Assembly: GCA_903938075.1 (NCBI GenBank)
Contig: CAJABS010000011.1
Coordinates: 1 to 12,358 of the forward strand
DNA from: an uncultured Chloroflexota bacterium
GTDB taxonomy: Bacteria; Chloroflexota; Limnocylindria; Limnocylindrales; Limnocylindraceae
Direction of reading: 5' to 3'
DNA length: 12,358 bases
Shown here: one piece after another, positions 1-6,384 of the stretch
How positions within the stretch are numbered: the first letter of the stretch is position 1
Layout: every line of letters starts with the position of its first letter
Notes under the pieces: generated by a model
Told to the model about the DNA's origin: nothing
Databases searched by the model: none
The model's input: only the letters and a program-made list of their open reading frames with translations
Program-made: the position numbers and the translations under genes

Positions 1-253
1 CGGCATCGGTTCGCTCGTGAGCTACGTGCGCGCACGTGGCGAGGGGCTCGGCGTCTCCGCACATGGCGGGATCGCACAACGCGCGGAACGTGCAGTGCTC
101 CTCATTCTCGGCCTGCTCGTCGCCGGCCTTACTGGCGAGACGAATTACCTGCTCTATGCACTCCTCATCATCGTCGCACTCTCAGCCGTCACCGTGCTGC
201 AGCGAATCTTGTTTATTCGCGCCGCGTTGGCTACCACCGGGCGTCGCGCATAG
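1..253 (+). CDS. pgsA: PgsA-type PI-phosphate synthase, C-terminal fragment (5' end outside window)
   Basis: This is the C-terminal 83 residues of a CDP-alcohol phosphatidyltransferase; the reading frame enters at base 2 and ends at TAG 251-253. The family joins CDP-diacylglycerol to an alcohol phosphate in the membrane. The actinobacterial PgsA uses inositol 1-phosphate and gives PI-phosphate. The visible part has the segment SLVSYVRARGEGLG followed by GGIAQRAERAVLLILG, which resembles the SYxKARAE...GGFIERPER stretch of mycobacterial PgsA1. Two hydrophobic segments that look like the last membrane helices follow. The catalytic CDP-alcohol motif lies upstream of the window and cannot be checked. 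Substrate choice is inferred from the neighbouring ino1 and pimA-like genes; a phosphatidylglycerophosphate synthase is less likely in this context. Confidence 0.8.
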   Translation, partial: GIGSLVSYVRARGEGLGVSAHGGIAQRAERAVLLILGLLVAGLTGETNYLLYALLIIVALSAVTVLQRILFIRAALATTGRRA

Positions 254-261
254 CGCGCCAA

Positions 262-267
262 TTTAAT
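262..267 (+). promoter_or_regulatory. Candidate -10 element for ino1
   Basis: TTTAAT matches the TATAAT consensus at five of six positions and sits in an otherwise GC-rich spacer. A start 6-8 bases downstream would fall at about 273-275, exactly where the first hairpin of the leader begins. No good -35 hexamer is visible 16-18 bases upstream, so this is weak. Ino1 could also be transcribed from the pgsA promoter. Confidence 0.3.
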
Positions 268-272
268 GCTCG

Positions 273-352
273 CCGCCTGGCGTGAAACGGGCGGTTAGTG
301 AAGGCGGACTCACAGGTGTGAGCTCGCAAAGCGGAAAGGTCGCGTAAGCGAC
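273..352 (+). promoter_or_regulatory. Structured 5' leader of ino1 with three hairpins
   Basis: Three consecutive hairpins can be drawn. The first pairs 273-279 with 288-294 (7 bp, one G-U pair). The second is a perfect 6-bp inverted repeat, CTCACA-GG-TGTGAG at 309-322, with a very tight 2-nt turn; as DNA it could equally be a protein-binding palindrome. The third pairs GTCGC 339-343 with GCGAC 348-352 around GTAA, a GNRA tetraloop. The Shine-Dalgarno stretch AAAGGGG (357-363) follows directly. GTGAA...GGCGG occurs twice (282-294 and 298-307). I do not recognise a named riboswitch family. Confidence 0.35.
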
Positions 353-373
353 AGAGAAAGGGGTAACAGGGAA

Positions 374-1591
374 ATGGTAGAGATGAACGGGCCTCGCGCC
401 CAGTGGAACGCCCGACCGGCGCCAACCACGCCAATTAAGGCAACGAATCCGATCCGCGTCGCAATCGCGGGCGTCGGTAACTGCGCCAGCAGCTTGGTGC
501 AGGGCCGCTACTTCTACGCCGACGTGGCGAACGATGCAAAGGTCCCAGGACTGATGCACGTCGACCTCGGTGGCTATCACGTGCGCGATCTTGATTACGT
601 TGCGGCGTTTGACGTCAACGTGACCAAGGTTGGCAAGGATCTCTCCGTTGCACTTGGCGCAGAGCCAAACAACACCTGGACCTTCCAGGAGATCCCAACC
701 ACCGGCGTGATCGTTCAGCGCGGACCAACGCTCGACGGCATCGGCAAGTACCTCAAAGATGTGGTGATCGAGTCACCAGAGAAGCCTGTGGACGTTGCCG
801 CTGTGCTCAAGGAGCGCAAGGTTGATGTGCTCGTTGCCTACCTTCCAGTCGGCAGCGAAGAGGGAATTCGCTACTACGCTGAGCAGGCGATCAAGGCCGG
901 ATGCGCGTTCGTGAACGCAATCCCAGTCTTCATTGGTCGCGAGCCAGAGTGGCAGAAGAAGTTCGCCGCAGCCGGACTCCCAATCGTTGGAGACGACATC
1001 AAGAGCCAGGTTGGCGCAACGATTGCGCACCGCGTACTTGCTCGACTCTTCGCCGATCGTGGCGTACAGCTCGACCGCACCTATCAGCTGAACTTCGGTG
1101 GCAACACCGACTTCCAGAACATGTTGGAGCGCGATCGACTTGAGAGCAAGAAGATCAGCAAGACCAACGCGGTCACCTCAATCCTTGACGAGCAGCTCGG
1201 CGAGGAGCAGGTGCACGTTGGTCCTTCGGACTTCGTGCCATGGCTTCTTGACCGCAAGTGGGCAAACATCCGGCTCGAAGGAACAACCTTCGGCGGCGTG
1301 CCACTTACGGCTGAACTGAAGCTCGAGGTGTGGGATTCGCCAAACAGCGCCGGCGTCATCACGGACGCTATCCGCTGCGCGAAGATCGGCCTTGATCGCA
1401 AGTTGGCGGGGACGCTCGTTGCGCCTTCGTCATACTTCATGAAGAGTCCGCCAATGCAGCTGCGCGACGATGTCGCCCATGCCGCAGTGGAAGCCTTCAT
1501 CCGCGGCGAGGACAACCGCGTCCTCGACGGAACCCAGGTGACCAAGGAGGGGTACCCCACCTCCGAGTCGCTGAACTCCGTCCGCGCCTAA
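374..1591 (+). CDS. ino1: myo-Inositol-3-phosphate synthase (Ino1)
   Basis: It converts glucose 6-phosphate to 1L-myo-inositol 1-phosphate (the same compound as 1D-myo-inositol 3-phosphate) with a tightly bound NAD, in the cytoplasm. It supplies inositol for PI and PIMs. At 405 residues it belongs to the short actinobacterial class, about 40 longer than the M. tuberculosis enzyme. The NAD-binding glycine loop GVGNCAS is at 33-39. Other family blocks are VLVAYLPVGSEE, DDIKSQVGAT (from D207), NFGGNTDFQNM (from N240) and ESKKISKT with lysines at 259, 260 and 263. The C-terminal block KLEVWDSPNSAGVITDAIRCAK is also present. The start ATG is 10 bases after AAAGGGG; M4 at 383 is an alternative. It follows pgsA by 120 nt in the same direction, so inositol phosphate is made beside the enzyme that uses it. 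The family assignment is secure. Confidence 0.96.
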   Translation: MVEMNGPRAQWNARPAPTTPIKATNPIRVAIAGVGNCASSLVQGRYFYADVANDAKVPGLMHVDLGGYHVRDLDYVAAFDVNVTKVGKDLSVALGAEPNNTWTFQEIPTTGVIVQRGPTLDGIGKYLKDVVIESPEKPVDVAAVLKERKVDVLVAYLPVGSEEGIRYYAEQAIKAGCAFVNAIPVFIGREPEWQKKFAAAGLPIVGDDIKSQVGATIAHRVLARLFADRGVQLDRTYQLNFGGNTDFQNMLERDRLESKKISKTNAVTSILDEQLGEEQVHVGPSDFVPWLLDRKWANIRLEGTTFGGVPLTAELKLEVWDSPNSAGVITDAIRCAKIGLDRKLAGTLVAPSSYFMKSPPMQLRDDVAHAAVEAFIRGEDNRVLDGTQVTKEGYPTSESLNSVRA

Positions 1592-1601
1592 GCGTTCCGC
1601 T

Positions 1602-1627
1602 GCGAGGCTGGCTTCGGCCAGTCCCGC
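1602..1627 (+). terminator. UUCG-tetraloop hairpin after ino1
   Basis: CTGGC (1608-1612), loop TTCG and GCCAG (1617-1621) form a hairpin with the very stable C(UUCG)G cap. Beyond a G-U pair and one A-C mismatch the stem extends to 1602-1627. It begins 10 bases after the ino1 stop. There is no T-run behind it, so its role may be termination, mRNA 3'-end protection or both. Confidence 0.45.
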
Positions 1628-1636
1628 CTTCACACT

Positions 1637-1678
1637 GGAGAGAGCCGTCGCACCCGCAAGGGGGCGGCGGCTCTCCCC
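1637..1678 (+). terminator. Long GCAA-tetraloop hairpin between ino1 and the acyltransferase operon
   Basis: Bases 1640-1651 pair with 1664-1675 (12 bp, one G-U). After an A-G mismatch, CCC 1653-1655 pairs with GGG 1660-1662 around GCAA, a GNRA tetraloop. Two more G-C pairs at the base extend it to 1637-1678. It is strong enough for an intrinsic terminator but lacks a T-tract; CCCCTACACTCC follows. It most likely ends or stabilises the ino1 transcript and separates it from the next unit. Confidence 0.55.
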
Positions 1679-1684
1679 TACACT
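1679..1684 (+). promoter_or_regulatory. Candidate -10 (TACACT) of a leaderless promoter for acyltransferase 1
   Basis: TACACT fits TANNNT and lies exactly 6 bases before the ATG at 1691. This is the spacing expected when transcription starts at the start codon itself. There is no Shine-Dalgarno sequence between the preceding hairpin and the ATG. The -35 region would fall inside the right arm of the hairpin and has no good consensus. Confidence 0.4.
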
Positions 1685-1690
1685 CCACAA

Positions 1691-2749
1691 ATGAGCGAAC
1701 CACAGCCGCCCCAGGGGGCAGCCACCCCCTCGCCGCTCCGCCGCCAGGCGCCAAAGCGCACCCCTGGCTACCTCGTCCGGCGCGCCTGGGAGCGCACCGT
1801 CTATGCCGGCTACCGCCTCCTCATGTGGGTTATTGGCATCCTCCCCCCACGCCCGGTTGAGGCGCTCTTCTCGACCCTTGCGCCACTCGCCTACCTCCTC
1901 TGGCCGGCTAAGCGGCGTATCGCCGACGGCAACGCCGCGGTCGTCCTCGGGGTAGCCGACGCAGACGGCCGACCACTCCCAGGGAGCGAGAAACTCGTGC
2001 GCGCTCGCTCTCTTGCGAACTACCGCACCTACGGGCGCTTCGCAGCAGAACTGCTGCGCCTACCAAGCCGTTCGCTCAAAGAGATCGCCGCCGATGTTGA
2101 CCTGAGCGAGGCCGCATTCATGGACGACTTCCGCGCACGGGGACAGGCCGCGATCTTCGTAGGCTTTCACGCGGGCAACAACGAGCTTGGCGCTGCGTCG
2201 CTTGGCGAACGCAACTACGACGTGAACGTCGTCGCCGACGACAGCGCCTTCCCAGAGATGTACGAGCTCCTTCGCCGCCTTCGAGCAGCATGGGGAATCA
2301 AAGTGATCGACTGGAAGGCGATTCGTGAGGTGTTCAGTGCACTGAAGCGCGGTGGGTTCATCGTGCTACTTAGCGACTGGGGCTATAAACCCGACGGCAT
2401 TCCCTGCCAGCTCTTCGGCCGATGGACAACACTTCCGAGTGGCCCAGCGGTACTAAGCGCACGCGGTAACGCGCCAATTGTGCCGTTCTTTGTTCGCCGC
2501 GAAGCTCCTGGAAAATTCCGCATTCTCTATGGCGCACCGATCAGTGCGGGTAATGGATCGCCAGCCGCACAGCTGCGCGCAACACAAGAGACCGCAACTG
2601 CGATGGAGGCTCTCATTCGCACGGAGCCGCTGCAGTGGAACTGCTTTAAACCAATGTGGCCAAACGCCGCCAAACAGCAAGAGCTTGCAGAGAGTGCAGC
2701 ACGCATGTCAAAAGAGACAACACGCCGCGGAGGCGAGAGCGCATCATGA
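1691..2749 (+). CDS. LpxL/PatA-type lysophospholipid acyltransferase, copy 1
   Basis: This is a membrane-associated acyltransferase of the bacterial lipid A lauroyl / PIM acyltransferase superfamily, which moves an acyl chain from acyl-CoA or acyl-ACP to a sugar hydroxyl. At 352 residues it is longer than usual, through a proline-rich N-terminal tail of about 30 residues. A hydrophobic stretch spans about 42-72. The catalytic HX4E motif is H160-AGNN-E165 in GFHAGNNELG. The family block LLSDWGYKPDG (D229) is followed by FGRWTTLPSGPAVLSA (from F242). PLQWNCFKPMWP from P313 is the usual C-terminal signature. It opens a four-gene run and its stop overlaps the next start (ATGA). With copy 2 and a PimA-like gene downstream, PIM acylation is the likely role; whether it acts on mannose or inositol cannot be told. 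Confidence 0.85.
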   Translation: MSEPQPPQGAATPSPLRRQAPKRTPGYLVRRAWERTVYAGYRLLMWVIGILPPRPVEALFSTLAPLAYLLWPAKRRIADGNAAVVLGVADADGRPLPGSEKLVRARSLANYRTYGRFAAELLRLPSRSLKEIAADVDLSEAAFMDDFRARGQAAIFVGFHAGNNELGAASLGERNYDVNVVADDSAFPEMYELLRRLRAAWGIKVIDWKAIREVFSALKRGGFIVLLSDWGYKPDGIPCQLFGRWTTLPSGPAVLSARGNAPIVPFFVRREAPGKFRILYGAPISAGNGSPAAQLRATQETATAMEALIRTEPLQWNCFKPMWPNAAKQQELAESAARMSKETTRRGGESAS

Positions 2750-3642
2750 GCGCGGTGATCGGCTACCTCGTCATTGGCGCGCTCTCGTTCGTCTCTCGTC
2801 TTCCGGAGGCACTTCTCGTTGGAATCGCACGAGCATGGGGGAGAGCTGGCCCGCGCTTCATGCGGTCGCGTGCATCCCTTGCACGAAAGAATCTTGCTCG
2901 TGTCTACACCTACCGTGATGGCGTCGCGCCAACGAGCAGCGCACTTGATCGCGGTGTCGCGCTGCTCTTTGAGCACCATGTTCGCTTCTACATTGAAACG
3001 GCACGAGCGCCACGACACGCACGGAAGATCATCGCTACACGTGTCCGCCTAGAGAGCGAAGAGTCTGTGCGCGCTGCATTCACGCGCGACAGCGGTGGCG
3101 GAATCTTCCTCGCCGCACACTTTGGTGCCATTGAACTTCCTGGCAGCATTCTCGCCGATCGCAGTGGCATGAAGCCTGTTGCGCCAATGGAGGAGCTCGG
3201 CAATCCGGTGCTGCAACGCTGGATGTTGCGCGTGCGAGGCGATGGTCTAGGGCTACGCATCATTCGCGCGCAAGGCGCTGCAGCGGTGATGTCTGCGGAG
3301 CTCGCTGCGGGTGGCATCGTTGGCTTGGTTGGTGACCGAAACATCAGTGGGCGTGGAGTGCCTGTTTCACTCTTTGGTGCGCCTGCACGGCTGCCGATTG
3401 GCGCAGGGTTGCTCGCCGTAGAGAGCGGCGCGCGACTCTTCGTTGCGGCGGTCATTCGTGAAGATCGCGGGCTGTACACGGGCTACATTCGGCAGGTAGA
3501 GGTACCAGCGACTGGAGATCGCATGGAGCGAACACGTGTGGCGCTTGTTGGCGTTGCTGCAGCATTCGAAGAGCTCATCAGCAAGGCCCCTGAGCAGTGG
3601 TGGACGCTCTTCTACCCAATCTGGGACGATCTTCAGTCATGA
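2746..3642 (+). CDS. LpxL/PatA-type acyltransferase, copy 2 (probable PIM acyltransferase)
   Basis: A second superfamily acyltransferase of 298 residues, close in length to mycobacterial PatA, which acylates the 6-OH of the mannose on inositol position 2 of PIM. The HX4E motif is H125-FGAI-E130 in LAAHFGAIELPG; H125 falls where I recall PatA's catalytic H126. The block GDRNISGRGVPVSLFG (D197) and the ending PEQWWTLFYPIWDD (W285, W286) are typical. I chose ATG 2746, which overlaps the previous stop as ATGA and has GGAGG at 2729-2733. The frame is open further upstream from a GTG at 2656, but that would add 30 residues buried in the preceding gene. It diverges strongly from copy 1, so a recent duplication is unlikely. 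It is the better PatA candidate of the two; the symbol is withheld. Confidence 0.85.
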   Translation: MSAVIGYLVIGALSFVSRLPEALLVGIARAWGRAGPRFMRSRASLARKNLARVYTYRDGVAPTSSALDRGVALLFEHHVRFYIETARAPRHARKIIATRVRLESEESVRAAFTRDSGGGIFLAAHFGAIELPGSILADRSGMKPVAPMEELGNPVLQRWMLRVRGDGLGLRIIRAQGAAAVMSAELAAGGIVGLVGDRNISGRGVPVSLFGAPARLPIGAGLLAVESGARLFVAAVIREDRGLYTGYIRQVEVPATGDRMERTRVALVGVAAAFEELISKAPEQWWTLFYPIWDDLQS

Positions 3643-4466
3643 GCCCAACAAAGCGACGGATGACTGGCCTGCAGGGGAGAGCCGACCTGCACATCCATAC
3701 GATGGCTTCCGACGGCACCGCCGGTGTTGCGCAGGTGCTCGCGCGAGCCGAGGAGCTGCGACTCGATGTGATTGCGATCACAGACCACGATCGCATCGAT
3801 GCTGCGAAGGCGGCACAGGCGATGGCGATCAAGAACAAGCTGCGCGTGCAGGTCATCGTTGGCGAGGAGATCTCGACGCTGCAGGGCCACGTGCTTGGGC
3901 TCTTCCTTGAAGAGCGTGTCCGCCCACTCCGGTCCCTTCGCCGCACCATTGCGGAGATCCACGAGCAGGGCGGGATTGCCATCCCAGCCCACCCACTCTT
4001 CCCACACCCTCTCTGCGCCCAGGCGGGGGCCCTGCGGGCCGTAGCGAACGATCGTGACCCTGCCTGCCGCCCCGATGCCTTAGAGACCTTCAACCCCACG
4101 ATCTTCGGCACCTTCCCGCGGGCGCGGGTCCAGCGGCTGGCGAAGGAGCTTGGCCTCCCTGGGGTCGGCTCCTCTGATGCCCACGTGCTTGAGGCGATCG
4201 GGCGCGTCTACACGACCTTCCCAGGCCGTTCGGCCGCAGCGCTGCGTCGAGCGATCCTTGCGGGCACGGTGAAGCCAGGAGAGGGTGAGGACCACACCAT
4301 GCTGGAGAGCCCCGCGATCTTCGCCCGGCAGATGCTGCGCAACCTCATTGGCCTTGGGCAGGACCTGCGCGGCGTCACACGACCGATCTGGACGCTCGGC
4401 GGCGAGCGACACGGTCGCGATCTTGGCTACCCGCATAGCCACAAGCGACCGGTGAAGCAGAAGTGA
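3639..4466 (+). CDS. PHP-domain metal-dependent phosphoesterase
   Basis: A 275-residue protein of the PHP superfamily, which hydrolyses phosphoester bonds with a cluster of divalent metals. Members include histidinol phosphatases, the TrpH/YciV group and polymerase proofreading domains. All expected metal ligands are visible: H18 and H20 in ADLHIHT, D25, H50 in ITDHD, E76 in VGEEIS, H84 in GHVLG, H118 in IPAHP, and D180 and H182 in SSDAHV. A tail of about 65 residues follows the last motif; it is rich in arginine and lysine, includes LRNLIGLGQDLRGV, and might contact the membrane. ATG 3639 overlaps the previous stop (ATGA) and the gene's own stop overlaps the pimA start (GTGA). Its place between acyltransferase and mannosyltransferase suggests an inositol-lipid phosphate substrate, but that is inference from context only. 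Confidence 0.88.
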   Translation: MSPTKRRMTGLQGRADLHIHTMASDGTAGVAQVLARAEELRLDVIAITDHDRIDAAKAAQAMAIKNKLRVQVIVGEEISTLQGHVLGLFLEERVRPLRSLRRTIAEIHEQGGIAIPAHPLFPHPLCAQAGALRAVANDRDPACRPDALETFNPTIFGTFPRARVQRLAKELGLPGVGSSDAHVLEAIGRVYTTFPGRSAAALRRAILAGTVKPGEGEDHTMLESPAIFARQMLRNLIGLGQDLRGVTRPIWTLGGERHGRDLGYPHSHKRPVKQK

Positions 4467-5647
4467 AGATCGGCCTCGTCACCCCGTACGTCTACCCAAT
4501 GCCGGGCGGCGTCAACGATCACGTCGGCAGTCTCTACCGCGTCCTCCGTTCGCGTGGCCATGATGTGCGCATCATCACCAGCAGCCACGGATTACAAAAG
4601 GCATCCGAGGGCGATGTGATTCGCATCGGCAAAGGATTCAGCGTTCCCTTCAACGGCTCCATGGGCACGATCACGTTGAGCCCAACCTATCTGAAGCAGG
4701 TGCGCGAGCTGCTCGAGCGAGAACAGTTCGACGTGCTGCACTTCCACGAGCCATTCGTGCCGTTCCTTAGCCTCGTAGTGCTCACGCTTTCGAAATCGGT
4801 GAACATCGGCACCTTCCACGCATTCGGTGGACTCTCACTCAGCTATGAGTTTGGGCGACGCGTCATGGGTGACTACGCGAATCGACTGCACGGTCGCATC
4901 GCCGTGAGCCCAGCGGCACGTCATTTCATTAGCCGCTACTTTCCAAGTGAGTACAAGATCGTTCCAAACGGCGTTGAGCCGAGTCGCTATCGCAACGCGG
5001 TGCCGATCTCTCGCTATCGCGACGGCGTTCCGAATGTGCTCTTCGTTGGTCGCATGGAGCCACGCAAAGGCTTAATCCATCTCCTACGCGCGATCCGCAA
5101 GATGCAGGTCAACGGTGAACAGGTTCGACTCTTGATCGTTGGCACCGGGCCGGGTGAACGAGAAGCGCGACGCTACGTGCTGACGCGACAACTGAACGAT
5201 GTCGAGTTCCTCGGGCGTGTGAGTGATGCAGAGAAGGCGCAGCTCTTCAAGACCGCAGATGTGTTCGTCTCGCCAGCAACTGGGCGAGAGTCGTTCGGTA
5301 TCGTGCTGCTCGAGGCAATGTCTGCTGGTGCTCCGGTGATCTGTTCCGACATCCACGGGTATCGCGCAGTTGTGCGTCGCGAGCGCGATGGCATCTTGGT
5401 TCCCCCAGCAGATTCTGACGCGCTGGCCGATGCGCTCGGACGCGTGATCCATGATCCAGAGCTGAAGGCTCGATTGAGCGCTGCAGGCATTGAACGCTCA
5501 GAGCTCTTCACGTGGGATCGCGTCGGCGCGTCGGTTGATGAGTACTACGGCTTCGTGATCCGTCGCCTTGCGGAGCAGGGCGCGCTACCAAGTGGCTTTA
5601 GCGCACCGATCCCTCCACCACCAGGGCCGCGTCGCCGCAGCGCCTAG
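4463..5647 (+). CDS. pimA: PimA-type GT4 phosphatidyl-myo-inositol mannosyltransferase
   Basis: A GT-B fold glycosyltransferase of family GT4, 394 residues. PimA transfers mannose from GDP-mannose to the 2-OH of inositol in PI at the inner membrane face, the first PIM step. The N-terminal TPYVYPMPGGVNDHV has the glycine pair at 15-16. HFHEPFVP starts at H93. H119 in GTFHAFGG matches the catalytic H118 of mycobacterial PimA. GRMEPRKG supplies R197 and K202, matching R196 and K202 there. The EX7E motif is E276-SFGIVLL-E284. The start is GTG 4463, overlapping the PHP stop by 4 nt; nothing else gives the conserved MKIGLVTPYVYP N-terminus. The interdomain linker has two similar 9-residue units (174-191). 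It is last in the operon. Another GT4 with a different inositol acceptor remains possible. Confidence 0.88.
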   Translation: MKIGLVTPYVYPMPGGVNDHVGSLYRVLRSRGHDVRIITSSHGLQKASEGDVIRIGKGFSVPFNGSMGTITLSPTYLKQVRELLEREQFDVLHFHEPFVPFLSLVVLTLSKSVNIGTFHAFGGLSLSYEFGRRVMGDYANRLHGRIAVSPAARHFISRYFPSEYKIVPNGVEPSRYRNAVPISRYRDGVPNVLFVGRMEPRKGLIHLLRAIRKMQVNGEQVRLLIVGTGPGEREARRYVLTRQLNDVEFLGRVSDAEKAQLFKTADVFVSPATGRESFGIVLLEAMSAGAPVICSDIHGYRAVVRRERDGILVPPADSDALADALGRVIHDPELKARLSAAGIERSELFTWDRVGASVDEYYGFVIRRLAEQGALPSGFSAPIPPPPGPRRRSA

Positions 5648-5658
5648 CCCTTCGTTCG

Positions 5659-6375
5659 CTACGCCTGCGCGAGTCGCGAGGCGAGTTCGCAGAGCAGACG
5701 GGCGGTGAGGCCCCAGACCCGTCGCTCTCCTGGCACTGGAATCACGCCATATCGCAAGCGTTGCCCCTGCTCTTCGGCGTCAACGACGTGCACCTCATGT
5801 CGCGGATCAAAGAGCCCAAGTTCAGCACCGAGTGTCTCGGCAACTTCGCGCGGGTCTGGTGTGATCAGCGGCGTTTGCGGCGCAACAGCAACGAGCACCT
5901 GCACAAGGAAGTTGCTCGCTGGCACGTACGCGGCATCGAGAGAGCCCACAAAACGAATGTCGTGTTCTGGATCAGCAGCATGAAAGCCAAGCTCTTCATG
6001 GAGTTCGCGGATCGCCGTCTCTTGCGGCGTTTCGTTCCCCTCAAGTTCACCGCCCGGAAGAGCGATCTGTCCGCCGTGGCGACCGTGCTCTGCGCGCTTA
6101 ATCAGCAGCACCTGGCAGTCGTACGGATGCGGATCAACGCTGTCGCCACCACCGGTCGGGCTGCAACTCCCTAGGGCCACAGGTGGCACAAGAAGGGCGG
6201 TCACCACCGCAATGCGCGGATTCGCGCTCGCGGGCGGATTCAGGTCAACGGGCTCGAGGCCTGGCAGGCGGAGCGGGGTCAGCGCCTCAGGAAGCGGAAG
6301 GGGGAGTGCGGGGAGACGCCCCGTCGCATCGCGACGGAGCGCCTCCTCAATACGGTCTGCGAGTCGGTTGATCAA
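5659..6375 (-). CDS. NUDIX hydrolase, CoA-pyrophosphatase-like
   Basis: It hydrolyses a nucleoside diphosphate linked to another group. The full NUDIX box GX5EX7REUXEEXGU runs from G109 to F131 with R123, E124, E127 and E128. Just before it, LLIKRAEHGRHGGQIALPGG resembles the motif that marks the CoA pyrophosphatase (NUDT7/NudL) subgroup, though one residue shorter than usual, so 4'-phosphopantetheine release from CoA is likely but not certain. At 238 residues it has a proline-rich N-terminal lead of about 50. The only usable start is TTG at 6375; the frame is closed four codons upstream by the lon stop and there is no good Shine-Dalgarno sequence. It probably depends on lon transcription and translation. 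A NUDIX gene also ends the mycobacterial pimA cluster, but there on the same strand; here it is convergent with pimA, 11 nt away. Confidence 0.85.
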   Translation of the reverse strand: MINRLADRIEEALRRDATGRLPALPLPLPEALTPLRLPGLEPVDLNPPASANPRIAVVTALLVPPVALGSCSPTGGGDSVDPHPYDCQVLLIKRAEHGRHGGQIALPGGELEGNETPQETAIRELHEELGFHAADPEHDIRFVGSLDAAYVPASNFLVQVLVAVAPQTPLITPDPREVAETLGAELGLFDPRHEVHVVDAEEQGQRLRYGVIPVPGERRVWGLTARLLCELASRLAQA

Positions 6376-6384
6376 CGCGTCAGA

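Noticed and set aside
254..373. c-di-GMP or ZTP riboswitch before ino1, suggested by CGCAAAGC and CCGCCTGG fragments
   Set aside because: The other conserved parts of either aptamer are missing and the fragments are not in the right order, so no named family is claimed.
1084..1560. 158-codon open frame on the - strand opposite ino1
   Set aside because: Antisense to conserved Ino1 motifs, with no domain of its own.
2656..2745. Upstream GTG extension of acyltransferase 2
   Set aside because: It would lie wholly within the end of acyltransferase 1, and the ATG at 2746 has GGAGG plus the ATGA overlap seen elsewhere in the operon.
3578..4111. 177-codon open frame on the - strand opposite the PHP gene
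   Set aside because: Low-complexity Arg/Ser/Ala translation; the + strand encodes intact PHP motifs here.
5662..5683. Hairpin CGCCTGCG...CGCGAGGCG as a terminator for pimA
   Set aside because: It lies inside the 3' end of the NUDIX coding sequence, has a bulge and no T-run, and such pairing is common in GC-rich DNA.
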